A stretch of DNA of 64,000 nucleotides from Crotalaria pallida (GCA_037953625.1 CM075649.1:94369290-94433289), one strand, 5' to 3'; positions 12,621 through 23,652 are shown, counted from the first letter of the stretch. The notes: generated by a model not told the origin, from the sequence alone. Numbers and translations are program-made.

Positions 12621-13907
12621 TCAAAACATCGAAGGAGCTGGATCATCTGGAGGAGGATAAAATCGAGAGAAGGCCGCCATCATCTCATCAAACCGGCGGT
12701 GCATCTCCCCTGACTGCTGGTCCAGGCGGGCATTAATCTGGGCCGAGTGCTGATCCAAATGAGAATAAAACATGGCAGACTCTGCACTCATCCTAGTGTC
12801 TAGGCTAACAAAATCATCACGCTGGGCGTCCATAGCATGCACAATGGAGTCCATCCTCCCATCTAAAGTGTCCAGCCGTGTGATAACATTGTCTCTCCAG
12901 CCCAAGTTATCAAACCCAGATTGAGATCCAGTAAAGTCATCAAAATTAATCTGATCCTCAATAGGGTCCCCTCCTTCAGCCTGCACAAATGCTGCAGGTT
13001 CCTCTTCCATCTGTTGGGCATCCACCCCTTGTCGAGCTGCAACATTCGCAACCCTCTCCATCTCAGCAATATCAGATCGGTACAAGTATTGGCCAGAGGG
13101 TTCATGAAATGCCATGTCTTGATGACTCAAGGTGCCTTTGTTGAGGCAGTGCTGGTTCACATGAAGAGTCTTTTTCTCTTCATTCCGTGGGATAGGCACC
13201 TTGAAGTAACTCAACAGGAAACAAACATGCATGGCATAAGGCAGGGTTTTTGGGTGTTTAGACTTAGCAGCAAGAAGCATTCTATCCAAAATTATGCGAC
13301 TCCAGTTCATCTTCTCATTGTTCAGGATGGCACTAAGAAGCCTAAGTTCATTGTTTGTGGGTTTGGCATAATTGGGTGAGGTTTGAGGCACTAATTGATG
13401 ACAAACAATATAATGCAACACCCTAGATTGGACAGTCATATATGAGGAATGCTTAACTCCTTCGGTCCATACACGACCGGGGCGCAAACAACTTTGAAAA
13501 ATGCCGTCCGCATCGGCCTTTAGAGAATTGTCCCCGTGACGTGTTGTCCCAAAAGCAACAAAAAGGTCCTTAGCGCTAATTTTGAATCGAACACCCTCAA
13601 CCATTGTTTCTATGACATTGTCCTTTAGCCTAAGGTTTGCATAGAATGTTCTAACTAACCTAGGATATATAGGTCCATGAAATTCCAGAAATTGAATCAG
13701 TTTCTGATATCTAAGGTTAGTAACAAAATGGAAACCCTTACTCTCAAGGAAAGTACTATTGATCCATGTGATTACTCCGAATTCTCTGGTGGCAAAGCCT
13801 TCCATCCTTTCCAAGCGTTCATCCTCTTGATAGTAGTCGGAAATTTCCTCCTCGGAAGATGAGTCAGCAATCCTTACTCTCTTTCCTTTGCCAGATGACG
13901 AAGCCAT
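12621..13907 (-). CDS. Sirevirus third ORF, plant-transposon-protein-like
   Basis: This is an intact 428-codon frame from an ATG (MASSSGKGKRVR), in the same direction as gag and pol, between pol and the 3' LTR. Residues about 35-240 resemble the 'putative plant transposon protein' domain common in plant retroelement proteins: an opening like GFATREFGVITW, then FLEFHGPIYPRLVRTFYANL and a KISAKDLFVAFG segment. The N terminus is serine- and acid-rich. The C-terminal part (from about residue 335) is a heptad-like helical region (LDTLDGRMDSI, LDQHSAQINARLDQQ), likely a coiled coil. No signal peptide or membrane segment is seen, so although it occupies the place of the envelope-like ORF of some Sireviruses, nothing in it supports an envelope role. 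Its function is unknown. It is the only undamaged pol-downstream frame in the element. Confidence 0.8.
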   Translation of the reverse strand: MASSSGKGKRVRIADSSSEEEISDYYQEDERLERMEGFATREFGVITWINSTFLESKGFHFVTNLRYQKLIQFLEFHGPIYPRLVRTFYANLRLKDNVIETMVEGVRFKISAKDLFVAFGTTRHGDNSLKADADGIFQSCLRPGRVWTEGVKHSSYMTVQSRVLHYIVCHQLVPQTSPNYAKPTNNELRLLSAILNNEKMNWSRIILDRMLLAAKSKHPKTLPYAMHVCFLLSYFKVPIPRNEEKKTLHVNQHCLNKGTLSHQDMAFHEPSGQYLYRSDIAEMERVANVAARQGVDAQQMEEEPAAFVQAEGGDPIEDQINFDDFTGSQSGFDNLGWRDNVITRLDTLDGRMDSIVHAMDAQRDDFVSLDTRMSAESAMFYSHLDQHSAQINARLDQQSGEMHRRFDEMMAAFSRFYPPPDDPAPSMF

Positions 13908-14772
13908 AGATGAAATGATGTGAAAATTGGAGTTTTGGAAATTAGGGTTTTAAAAGGGGGTGACGGATTTGAGGTTGAAAAGAGGTGAAATTTGTTGAAA
14001 GAATGGTAGAAAAGTGATTAAAGGATGTAAAACTAGTAAGATTTGGCAAAAATTTGACTAAAAACAGAGTTTTAAGGAGAGAGATATGAGAAAACCGAGA
14101 GAGAAGAGAAAGGGGTTCGTGAAACTCGAGTTTGTGGGGGCTGGCGTATATATAAACTCGCCAAAATACTCGAGTATATTCAACAATACTCGAGTTGTTC
14201 GTTGAAAAATACTCGAGTGTTTGAGAATATACTCGAGTCGTTCGTGACTCAGCCCAGATTTTCCCCAGAAAACTCGAGTAAAAATTGAAAAACTCGAGTT
14301 TGGTCCGAAAGTTCAAATTTCAGGAAAACGCAAAATACTCGAGTTTTTGGAAAATACTCGAGTTTGGTCTGAAAGTTCAAAAATTGGGGGTTTCGAAAGA
14401 CTCGAGTATTTTGAAAAACACTCGAGTATTTTAATAAAGACTCGAGTTTTTTTGAGAAATACTCGAGTATTTTTCTCAGACCCTGATTAAAAACTTTTTC
14501 AATTTAAAACTGATTTAATTTTGAATTAAAATACTCGAGTGTTTTTGGAAAAACTCGAGTATTTTGACAGAACAGAAAGTAAAAACTCAGTTTTAAAAGA
14601 CCAAACACAAATCAAACACAAATGCTTCACTACCAACTTGGAATACAGTACAGAATCACACACAATTAACATATACAATTTCAAATATCATCAAGGACAA
14701 TTTAACTAAGAATCAATAACACATTAGAGTAAGACTAATATGGTGATTTTCCAAAAATGACACACAATGCAA
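13908..14772 (-). repeat. ACTCGAGT palindrome cluster between pol and ORF3
   Basis: This non-coding spacer contains about fifteen copies of the palindrome CTCGAG, nearly all within ACTCGAGT and in an A/T context such as AAATACTCGAGT, concentrated at about 14120-14570. Spacing is irregular (roughly 15-60 bp). The same octamer recurs about nine times in each LTR but is not repeated in the coding parts. Similar dispersed palindromes in Sirevirus non-coding regions are known from other plants. Confidence 0.85.
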
Positions 14773-17700
14773 TTAGCCTATATTAGCTTCATCTAAAATA
14801 CCAAGTTCTCTCCTAATATGATAAAAGGTGTCCCTTGGTAGAGGTTTTGTAAAAATGTCGGCTAATTGATTTGTGGTACTAACAAATTCAATTGTGCAAT
14901 CACCCTTTTGTACATGATCTCTTAAAAAAATGATGTCTTATTTCAATGTGTTTAGTTCTTGAGTGATACACCGGATTCTTAGTCAAATTGATTGCACTCG
15001 TGTTATCGCATCTAATCGGAATATTTTCAAGTTTCAAACCAAAATCTGATAATTGTTGTTTCATCCATAACAGTTGAGCACAACAACTACCGGTTGCGAT
15101 ATATTCCGCTTCGGCGGTAGAAAGAGCGACACAAGCTTGCTTTTTAGAAAACCATGACACCAATGAACTTCCCAAGAAATGGCAAGTACCACTGGTGCTT
15201 TTGCGATCAAGCTTGCATCCGGCGAAGTCGGAATCCGAGTAACCAACTAGACTAAGATTGGCATCAGCAGGATACCATAAACCAGTGTTAATTGTTCCTT
15301 TTAGATACTTAAATATATGTTTAACTGCGGATAGGTGAGATTCTTTAGGATTAGCTTGAAATCTAGCACACATGCATACACTAAACATAATATCCGGTCT
15401 AGATGCAGTGAGATATAGGAGACTACCTATCATACCCCTATACTTACTAACATCAACCGGTGTACCTTGTTCATCCTTGTCTAGGTAGCATGATGTGCTC
15501 ATTGGAGTGTAGGCTTCCTTGCACTTGTCCAATCCGAATTTTTCAAGGAGCTCTTTGCAATATTTCCCTTGATGCACAAATATCCCCTCCTTGACTTGCT
15601 TTATTTATAAGCCTAGGAAGAACTTGAGTTCTCCCATCATTGACATTTCAAATTCCTTTTTCATCAAATTTGAAAACTTTCTACAAAGAGACACGTTAGT
15701 AGCACCGAAAATGATATCATCAACATAGATTTGTACTAACAAAATGTCATCCTTGGTTTTATAAATAAATAATGTATTATCAACCTTCCCTCTTTGAAAC
15801 TTGTTTTCTAATAGAAAGGAACTCAATCGATCATACCAAGCTCTAGGAGCTTGTTTCAATCCATAGAGTGCCTTTTTCAATTTATAAACATGGTTTGGAA
15901 ATTCACTATTTTCAAAACCGGGGGGTTGTTTGACATACACTTCTTCATTTATAAACCCATTCAAGAAAGCACTTTTAACATCCATTTGATATAAAGTGAA
16001 TTTCATGATTGAAGCATAAGCAAGTAAAATTCGGATTGCTTCAAGACGTGCAACCGGAGCAAAGGTCTCATCATAATCGATACCTTCCTCTTGGTTGTAC
16101 CCTTGAGCTACTAGTCTAGCTTTGTTTCTTATAATCAACCCGGATTCATCAAGTTTGTTTCTATAAATCCATTTAGTACCAATTATGGTATGATCATCGG
16201 GTTTAGGGACTAGATCCCAAACTTCATTTCTTTCAAATTGGTTTAATTCTTCTTGCATAGCAAGAACCCAATGATCATCCTCAATGGCCTTTTTAATTGA
16301 ATCGGGTTCAATTTGAGAAACAAATGAGACATAGTGGCAAATGTTTTGAATAGACCTACGAGTAAGTACTCCCTTTGACATATCTCCTATGACTTTGTCT
16401 ATAGGATGAGCCTTGACCGATTTCCAAGTTGGAGGAAGTTCTTCCCTTACTTCTCCTTCATCAACTTTTGAATTCTCTCTCTCTTTTTCTTCTTTTGAAA
16501 AGACAATGCCATCTTCACTAGCATCACATAAAACACTATCTTCTTTTGAAGACTCATTAAAAACCACATGAATTGATTCCTCAATAGTTAAAGTTCTTTT
16601 ATTGAAAATTCTATAAGCTTTACTATGAGAAGAATAGCCTAAAAATATGCCTTCATCGGATTTGGAATCAAACTTGCCAATGTGTTCTTTTCCATTATTT
16701 AAAACAAAAACTTGGCATCCGAAGACATGAAAATGAGATATATTTGGCTTTCTTCCCTTGTAAAGTTCATAGGGGGTTTTATCCAAAGAGGGCCTTATCA
16801 AAATACGATTTAAAACATAACAAGCCGTATTGACGGCATCGGTCCAAAAATATTGAGGTACTTGAGAATCATTTAACATGGTTCTAGCAAGTTCCTCTAG
16901 CACCCTATTTTTCCGCTCTACCACTCCGTTTTGTTCCGGAGTCCTTGGTGCGGAGAATTGATGCTCAATACCATTTTTAGCACAAAATCTATCAAATTTG
17001 TGGTTTTCGAATTCACCACCATGATCGGTACGAATAATAATTACTTTTTGATTTACTTGGTTTTGCAAAAGTTTGACATGATGTTTAAAAGATTTGTAGG
17101 TCTCACTCTTAGTAGTTAAAAATAAAGTGATCGAGGCCGTACCCGATCAAAATAAAAGGTGTTTATTCTGTAGTACTAGGAAGGTGATCCTAGGTCGTTT
17201 CCCAGCGAATATCGGTCTAGGCAAAGTATCAAACACGTAGTGTGCAGTAAAATGGGGGGGGGGGGGGTTTTGTGTGTGACAAATGTGAAGAACAAAACAT
17301 AAACAGAATATAAAAACTAAGAAAATCAGAAACAAAAGCGGGCAAACCCCTTTGGCTACGTACACTACTCAATCCTAGCTCACTAAAGATCGATTCCTCT
17401 CCTCTCCTCTGTCCAACTCGTGATAACCAAATACTAAGCGAAAATTCAGTTATCACTCCAAACCCTAACTTCTAATTAAGCATCAGAAACCAGAATTGGA
17501 GTTTTTACGAGTTAATACAAATTAAGCATTTATATTCATGTATTATCTCTACGAAATGGAATTAAGCAAACCACTGCACATCGATAAACATGAAAACAGA
17601 GAAGAGAAAATGAAATTGCATTAATAACAAGAGCTCAAGAGTAGATAATACAATACCAAAGGGATTAACCCTTGAAGTCTAGCCTTCCATGGCCATAAAT

Positions 17701-18904
17701 GAAGAAAAACGAGTAGAAATGGGGAAGAACAAAACCCTAGCAGCCACCACCACTTGGGAGAGCCAAGAGAGAAGTTCTAACCTAGAGAGAGAGTGATAAA
17801 TCTGAAATGGGAGTGTGTCTTGGGGGTTACACGAATTTCCCCTCTTTAGTCATGAAAATGGGCCTAAAACATGGGCTCAAGTCCTAAGAAACACTATTCT
17901 AAAAATTACAATTAAAAAGGGACCTAAATGCAAATTACAATCTTCACATCAATGCTTCAATCTTCATTTCCAAACATTCCAAAGTGTCCTTGTGCCAAAT
18001 ATTACCTGAAAATAGAAATAGAATTAATTAGGCTAAATAATCCCAAATTAAACAATATTCGGAATATTAGTCCAATAAACTCAAAATCACTAAATCAAGC
18101 TAATCAATGTCAAATGGGCAACAAGTATCAATAATAGGAGTAAAATAATGCAAGGAATAATGGGAAATAAAATGCTCATCATAAAGTCCAAGTAAACCTA
18201 GAGAAGTCATCAACAATCACCAATGCATAATAGTTTCCACCAAAGCTTTTTATTTGTGATGGTCCAAACAAGTCCATATGAAGCATTTCTAATGGCCTTG
18301 ATGTGGACATAACCATTTTTGATCCAAAGGTGTTTTTAGTTTGTTTACATTTCTTGCAAGGGGAACAAACACCTTCAATAGAAAAATTTAGCTTTGGTAA
18401 ACCAACTACTAGATCTTTAGATTGAATTTTCTTTAATTGGTTTACATTTATATGAGCGGTCCTACGATGCCATAACCAAATGTCATTTTCTTTGCTCACT
18501 AAACAAGTAGAGACCAAAGAAGTGACTTTGTTCAAATCAACTAAGTAAGTATTATTTGACCTTCTACCAACAAATTTGATTGATTCATCTTTGTCACTTT
18601 TAATGAGGCAATGGGTAGAGGTAAAAACTACATGATTGCCAATATCACATAATTGGCTTATGCTCAAGAGATTATGTTCTAATCCTTGAACATAGAGCAC
18701 ATTATCAATAATCAAGTTTGAAGAGTTTCCGATTTTACCAATACCAAGGATTTTGCCTTTGTTGTTGTCCCCATAAGTGACATAACCCTTTTCCTTTGGA
18801 GTAAGCTCAATGAAGTGCCTCTTATCTCCCGTCATGTGCTTCGAACATCCACTATCAAATACCACAATTGTTTTCCCGTTCGAAGACACACCTACAAAAT
18901 GAAA
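14773..18904 (-). pseudogene. Sirevirus pol (protease, integrase, reverse transcriptase, RNase H), interrupted
   Basis: Pol follows gag in the same frame after a TGA at 18905-18907. In order it shows: protease DSGCSKHMTG; the H-H-C-C integrase zinc region (LWHRRTAH...CSPCKKC); the integrase core (HMDLFGP, VDDFSRFTW, later TDHGGEF and EQNGVVERKN); reverse transcriptase (RLVAQGYNQ, QMDVKSAFLNG, YVDDIIFGAT); and RNase H (TAEAEYIA, KHIEIRHHFF). Three breaks are visible: the 1,054-bp solo LTR at 17128-18181 in the integrase core, an in-frame TAA at 15605-15607 early in the connection domain, and a frame change at the A run 14924-14930, after which conserved C-terminal sequence continues in another frame to a stop near 14773. 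This copy cannot make a full Pol. Confidence 0.92.
17128..18181 (-). mobile_element. Solo LTR of a Tat/Ogre-like Gypsy element inside the Sirevirus integrase
   Basis: The insert reads TG...CA on either strand and is flanked by identical 5-bp repeats TAAAG (17123-17127 and 18182-18186). The integrase reading frame resumes exactly when it is skipped. Read on the - strand it starts TGATGAGCATTTTATT and ends GATCGGGTACGGCCTCGATCA-like, with an AATAAA-like signal near the end. I recognise this as an LTR style of Tat/Ogre-type plant Gypsy elements. It contains a run of 14 G at about 17254-17267. There is no internal region, so it is a solo LTR left by recombination. The strand is inferred from the style of the ends. 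Confidence 0.85.
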
Positions 18905-20683
18905 TCACTTGTTCACTTTGGGTACCCAAACAATGTTGGGTCCCTTAGGGTTAGTGTTGGGACTTTCTCCCTTCTTAATCCGCATATAAGTGCCCTTATT
19001 CATTTCAAACTTCTTAATATGACACTCAATGTTGATATGTCCAACTTTTCCACAATAAGTACAAGTTGGTCTCTTTGATGAGTTTTTCTTAGAAAATGTT
19101 CCAACCACCTTGTACTTTTTGTCCTTTTTATGAACATATCTTAAACCGGTTTTGTTGTGATTATGTCTTTGAGAGTTCAACAACCGGTTGAGGTTTCTAT
19201 CACTATGTGAGATTGTGAGTTTGTTTTTCAACTCTTTCACTTCTTTTTCAAGTTCATCACATCTCTCACATGAAGTGATAATTTCCTCATGATTTGCACA
19301 ATCACTTTGATGACTAGAATTAATAAGTTCCAAGGATTCATTTTGAAGTTTCAACTCATTTATAGATTTTTGCAATTCATCAATTTCATGTTGAAACTCC
19401 AAAATTTTCTTTCCTTTTTCCTTATTAATTTTAGCAAGCCTTTTAAATTGAATTAACATTTCATTGTAGGCTTCTTGCAAATCATCATATGAAATGGAGT
19501 TTGAAGATGAACAAGAAGAGCTAGAGGTTACCTCATCATCACTTTCACTCATGCCATGATTAGCTCTTGATGAGGACTCATGATTGTTCTTGGCCATGAG
19601 ACAAAGGTTTGCATTTTCATCACCGGAGCTACTTGAAGACGATTCATTGCTCTTCTCCAGTGCATCCCAAACAATGTATGCACGCTTCCCTTTGGTCTCT
19701 TGGGTCTTCTTGTCATTCTTCTTCAAGAATGTGGCACATTCCATTCTTATGTGACCAACCCCACCACATTCATGACACTTAACTCCATCATTGGTACTCT
19801 TTTCTCTTTGTTTGGAGTCTTTGGTTCTCTTGAAATTGGATGAAGATCCACCTTTCTTCACTTTGAAGAATTTGTTGAATCTTTTCACAAACATCCCAAA
19901 TTCTTCTTGATTTGGTTCACCATCGGAATCTCCACTTGTAGAGCATTCTTCAACTTCTTTTGTAGCTTTGGTTGAAGCTTTGAGTGCTATGCTCTTTTTC
20001 TTTTTGTCCGATTCCTCATGCATCCCAAGTCTTGTAAGCTCCATCTCATGCTCTTGGAGTTTGCCAAACAAAGTGGCTAAGTCCATGCTATTTATGTCTC
20101 TTGATTCCTTGATGGCGGTTACCTTGGGTTGCCAACTCCTATCAAGACATCTTAGAATTTTGTTAGTAGTTTCACCATTGCGAAATACTTTTCCCAAGGA
20201 AATCAAATGATTAACAATGTGAGAGAATCGCTTTTGCAAGTCACTAATGGTTTCATTTGGCAACATGTGGAACAATTCATATTCGTGAGTTAGAGAATTC
20301 AATCTTGCATCTCTAACCTCACTTGTTCCCTCATGTGTGACTTGCAAAGTATCCCACATTTCTTTTGTCGATTTACATTGGGAAACTCTATAAAATTCAT
20401 CATGGGATAGAGCCGAAAAGATGATGTTTTTAGCTTTTAAATCAAATGAGACTTTTCTCTTTTCATCATCATTCCAACTACTCCTTGGAATTTCAACAAT
20501 TTCATCATTTATTTTCTTTTTGGGAATGAAAGGACCATTTTCAATTGCATCCCAAATATCCATATCAATTGCTTCAATAAAAACTTTCATGCGAGTTTTC
20601 CAATAAACATATCCTTCACCATTAAATAGTGGAGGACGGTTTATTGAAGCTCCTTCTCCACCAAAGTTATTGCTAGAGCCCAT
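18905..20683 (-). CDS. Sirevirus gag
   Basis: ATG at 20683 (MGSSNNFGGEG) lies 57 bases beyond the primer-binding site; the frame also stays open upstream into the LTR. The product is 592 residues. It shows the Copia gag block (NRPPLFNGEGYVYWKTRM, then SLTHEYELFHM and DLQKRFSHIVNHL), a CCHC zinc knuckle (CHECGGVGHIRMEC), a serine/acid-rich stretch, a long coiled coil (LAKINKEKGKKILEF... to the second cysteine cluster) and a second knuckle (CTYCGKVGHINIEC). Two widely spaced knuckles and a coiled coil are typical of Sirevirus gag, which forms the virus-like particle. It ends at TGA 18905-18907 with pol continuing in the same frame. Confidence 0.93.
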   Translation of the reverse strand: MGSSNNFGGEGASINRPPLFNGEGYVYWKTRMKVFIEAIDMDIWDAIENGPFIPKKKINDEIVEIPRSSWNDDEKRKVSFDLKAKNIIFSALSHDEFYRVSQCKSTKEMWDTLQVTHEGTSEVRDARLNSLTHEYELFHMLPNETISDLQKRFSHIVNHLISLGKVFRNGETTNKILRCLDRSWQPKVTAIKESRDINSMDLATLFGKLQEHEMELTRLGMHEESDKKKKSIALKASTKATKEVEECSTSGDSDGEPNQEEFGMFVKRFNKFFKVKKGGSSSNFKRTKDSKQREKSTNDGVKCHECGGVGHIRMECATFLKKNDKKTQETKGKRAYIVWDALEKSNESSSSSSGDENANLCLMAKNNHESSSRANHGMSESDDEVTSSSSCSSSNSISYDDLQEAYNEMLIQFKRLAKINKEKGKKILEFQHEIDELQKSINELKLQNESLELINSSHQSDCANHEEIITSCERCDELEKEVKELKNKLTISHSDRNLNRLLNSQRHNHNKTGLRYVHKKDKKYKVVGTFSKKNSSKRPTCTYCGKVGHINIECHIKKFEMNKGTYMRIKKGESPNTNPKGPNIVWVPKVNK

Positions 20684-20739
20684 TAAGTTTCCAAAAGGAT
20701 CTTTTTCGAAAAAGTTGTTACACTCGATCTTTCGACCGA

Positions 20740-20751
20740 GCTCTGATACCA
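20740..20751 (-). promoter_or_regulatory. Primer-binding site of the Sirevirus
   Basis: On the - strand TGGTATCAGAGC follows the 5' LTR after a two-base gap. It is complementary to the 3' end of initiator methionine tRNA, the usual Copia primer. Confidence 0.93.
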
Positions 20752-20753
20752 CT

Positions 20754-22318
20754 TGTTGGAAACCAACAAGCGGGCTAAGCAAATACTAGAGGGGGGGTGA
20801 ATAGTATTTTGAAGCACTAATACCAAATATTTGGATTGATAATTGAAGAATGGAGCTAAGACTGAATTTTCTGGAATCAGACACAAAAGACTCGAGTCTT
20901 TTGTGAAATACTCGAGTTTTTCAGTGATGAACAACTCGAGTCTTTTCTGAAATACTCGAGTTTTTCCTATCAGATAGCAGAAAAACCAGAAACGAAAATT
21001 CAGCAATTTAACTCAAATCAATTCAATAATAAACAGGAACTTATCCAACAGAATAGCAAGCAATCTAAATAACTTTTAAACACAAAGATTCCTTGAACTT
21101 GCTACCTAATTGTATAAATCCTAATTGATTGAAATGACTTAAGTCTATTGAGCTAAAAAGTAGATTAAAAGCAATAAACCAACACTCAAGCAATTTTATC
21201 CTGGTTCACTCCAACAATGAGCTACATCCAGTCCTCCTAATCACTTAGGAGTTTCTACTAATAATCAAATTGTTAGAAATTACAAAGGATTGCTTGAGAA
21301 TGGCCTCACTCAACCTAACCCTTTCAAGAGTGTACCAAACTCTTGATTTCTACCCCAATTTGATTCCGGTGATTGAAGAACTCTTCACAAAGCTTCCTTG
21401 AACTCCCTTCAAGAAACTCCACCGGGCTAGGAACCTCCTAGTCTTGTGCTTGAGAACCTCTCAAGACTTCCAACACCCTAAGCCACTTAGGGTTTGCTTG
21501 GGAACAATCCAAGACTTTGAATAATCAAGCTTTTTGTATGTGTATTACTAATCTCACAATGGATTAGCACAAATAAGCACAGCTCAATGTAAGAATTGAG
21601 GCCTAAAACTCAACTTGGAATAAAATGACAATATGAGTGAGAAGTTGAGCTTTTTGGGAATTAACACTTGAGAAGAGGAAATTAAGAAAGCTTGAATCAA
21701 TATGATCTTGTCGTCTTGTTTGTTCTTGCACAAATTCAAAGAGAAATTTTACAATCAGGTTCTGAATTACTCTCTTGGGTTGGATGAGACTCAAATGCCC
21801 TCAATTGGTTTTTGAGTCTCTCCAACGTTCATTTTTGCTGACTGGACAAAAATACTCGAGTCTTTTGGTAAATACTCGAGTCTTTTTGGTCAGTCACGAG
21901 TGAATTGGTGCACGAACAAGACTAACGGTCATATTTGCTGACCTGGCACAAACACTCGAGTTTTTCTATAAATACTCGAGTATATACTCGAGTCTTTATC
22001 AAAATACTCGAGTATTTTGATCAGATATGGGAAAAATTATTTTTCAATTTTATTTTTCCTCTCAAGTATTAATTTTTGGTCAATCTCAACTTAATAAACA
22101 TATAAAAATTTATTCCTAGAAGAGACTAACTATTTCTACCCACTCTCAACATAAATTAGAAATTTACAATTAATATTTGATTGAGAATGATTGGGCACTT
22201 GTCTTCTTTTCTTGACTTCGTGTTGATGTTGATGTTGCAATATCTTCAAGGCATGATTTGTTAATTATTTTGTCATCATCAAAACATAATCCACCTAATT
22301 AGGAGCATTGAATTCACA
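20754..22318 (-). repeat. 5' LTR of the Sirevirus
   Basis: 1,565 bp, the partner of 10453-12035, reading TGTGAATTC...CCAACA on the - strand. It carries the same set of ACTCGAGT octamers, one fewer near 21975. It is followed immediately by the target duplication TATTC and the right arm of the Mutator-like element. Confidence 0.93.
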
Positions 22319-22627
22319 TATTCCGGTTCACTAAAATCGGAAAACCTTTCCGGTTTCACATAACCGGAAGTGTTAACCGGAATTATTCCGGGTTTACATA
22401 ACCGAATATCTTCCGGTTTTGCAAAGTCGGAAATCTTCCGACAGCTATTTGTATTGAAACTTTATCAGACAAAACCGGAAAAGGGGTCTAAATTTATTCT
22501 GGTTCAGTGAAACCGGAAAGATTTCGGTTTGGTGTTACTGAAAATTTTAACAAACTTAAGGGTATTTTAGTCGAGGCAAATTATAAATGGGGCCAAAAAG
22601 TCATGCGGGGGCCAAAAAGCAATTCCC

Positions 22628-23460
22628 TATTATAACCTCCAACTCCTTTTGCCCAAGTGAATTAGTTACCCGTAAAGCCCAACTCAATAAGAGAGCAATT
22701 GTCCACAGCTTCCCTGAATGCTTGAATAAGAGTTGGAGTTCTTGTTCTGCCACCCCTTTTTTAATACTGATATAGGACTTCATTAAAATCACCTCCCACC
22801 AACCAAGGGAGATTAATTTGCGAGTGTAACAAATTCAATAAAGCCCAAGATTGGTGTCTTTCGGACGCGACTGGGTGACCATAAAAACCAGAAAATCTCC
22901 AATCACCATTAATATTATCATTAACAATAATATCATTGTGACCTTTGGAATAGGATTGAAGGGAGATTTGTACACTATCTTTCACAACAAAGACAAACCA
23001 CCTCCCCTTGTTTCTCCACAATCAACCGATACCATATTCTGAAAACTGCAACGAACCTTCAATGCATTAACCTCTCTTGAATAAAGCCTAGTCTCCGAGA
23101 GAAAGACTAGATTGCGAATATGTAACCTTAACATAACCAATAAGGCTTGTACTGCATGGGGACTTCCCAACGAATAGTTCCAGCATATGATATTCATTGT
23201 TTTCGGCGGGACTGATCAGCAATCCTCGCTGCTTCCGATTCATCACAGCCCTCAATAGCCATAAGCTTTTATTTCTGAGTATCACCTTGTCTACCCTCTC
23301 CATTAGGAACTCGATCACCCAACGTGCACGCATCCTGTCTCTTCATCCCAGAATTAGGACTTTTCAATGATGATATGCATGTTGTTTTTCTGGCCAATTT
23401 CTTCCACGCAACTCTCCTCCCCCCCCCCTCCTTAGCCTGAATAGTTGAAGTCGCTTTCAT
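22628..23460 (-). mobile_element. L1-type LINE, ORF1 tail and endonuclease part (outer host of the nest)
   Basis: On the - strand the sequence begins with the end of the upstream basic region (RRVAWKKLARKT, 23400 region). It continues with an apurinic endonuclease opening, MNIICWNYSLGSPHAVQALL and LVFLSETRL (23197 down), then GFYGHP and GGDFNEVL near 22780. These are ORF2 endonuclease motifs of plant L1. The frame is broken in places. It runs into the Mutator-like insertion and resumes at 9865 with the reverse-transcriptase part. Confidence 0.85.
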
Positions 23461-23576
23461 TTTGTAATTTGCAGTAGCACTTTATTAACCAAAATAAATT
23501 TAAGCAATTTATTTTTTTATATTTTCTTTGTTACGCAAATAAATTTTAGGTTTTAGTGAAACTAATGCAGTTAATC

Positions 23577-23630
23577 AAAACATCATTAACATTAGGTTTC
23601 TGGAAAACATCATTAACATTAGGTTTCTGG
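23577..23630 (+). repeat. 27-bp exact tandem duplication
   Basis: Two head-to-tail copies (23577-23603 and 23604-23630) of a unit starting AAAACATCATTAAC and ending GGTTTCTGG. It lies just outside the 3' tail of the next L1 fragment. Confidence 0.9.
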
Positions 23631-23652
23631 TAAACAATAAGAATCGTTGATC

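Larger units (their letters stand above)
10453..22318 (-). mobile_element. Sirevirus-type Ty1/Copia retrotransposon, full length, 11.9 kb
   Basis: This is a complete LTR element transcribed leftwards. It has LTRs at 20754-22318 (5') and 10453-12035 (3'), a primer-binding site, gag, pol in protease-integrase-reverse transcriptase-RNase H order, a third ORF after pol, and a polypurine tract. Perfect 5-bp target duplications TATTC flank it (10448-10452 and 22319-22323). The integrase-before-reverse-transcriptase order defines Copia. The long gag with two zinc knuckles, the large size and the extra downstream ORF fit the Sirevirus lineage. The LTRs are nearly identical by eye, differing by a few substitutions and small indels, so insertion was recent. 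Pol is inactivated by a solo-LTR insertion, a stop and a frame change. Confidence 0.93.
9866..22627. mobile_element. Mutator-like inverted-repeat element, split by the Sirevirus
   Basis: The left end (9866, GGAATTGCTTTTTG...) and right end (to 22626/22627, ...CAAAAAGCAATTCC) form imperfect inverted repeats of about 42 bp. Nine-base direct repeats flank them: TACTATAAC at 9857-9865 and TATTATAAC at 22628-22636. A 9-bp duplication suggests the Mutator superfamily. Once the Sirevirus (10453-22318) is excluded, about 0.9 kb remains, with no coding capacity. Both arms carry many CCGGAA/TTCCGG units (about 9940-10035 and 22320-22520), probably subterminal repeats. The insertion interrupts L1 coding sequence. 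One base at the right end (22627) is ambiguous between element and duplication. Confidence 0.78.

Noticed and set aside
12621..13907. Calling the Sirevirus third ORF an envelope protein
   Set aside because: No signal peptide, membrane segment or cleavage site is visible; position alone is not enough.
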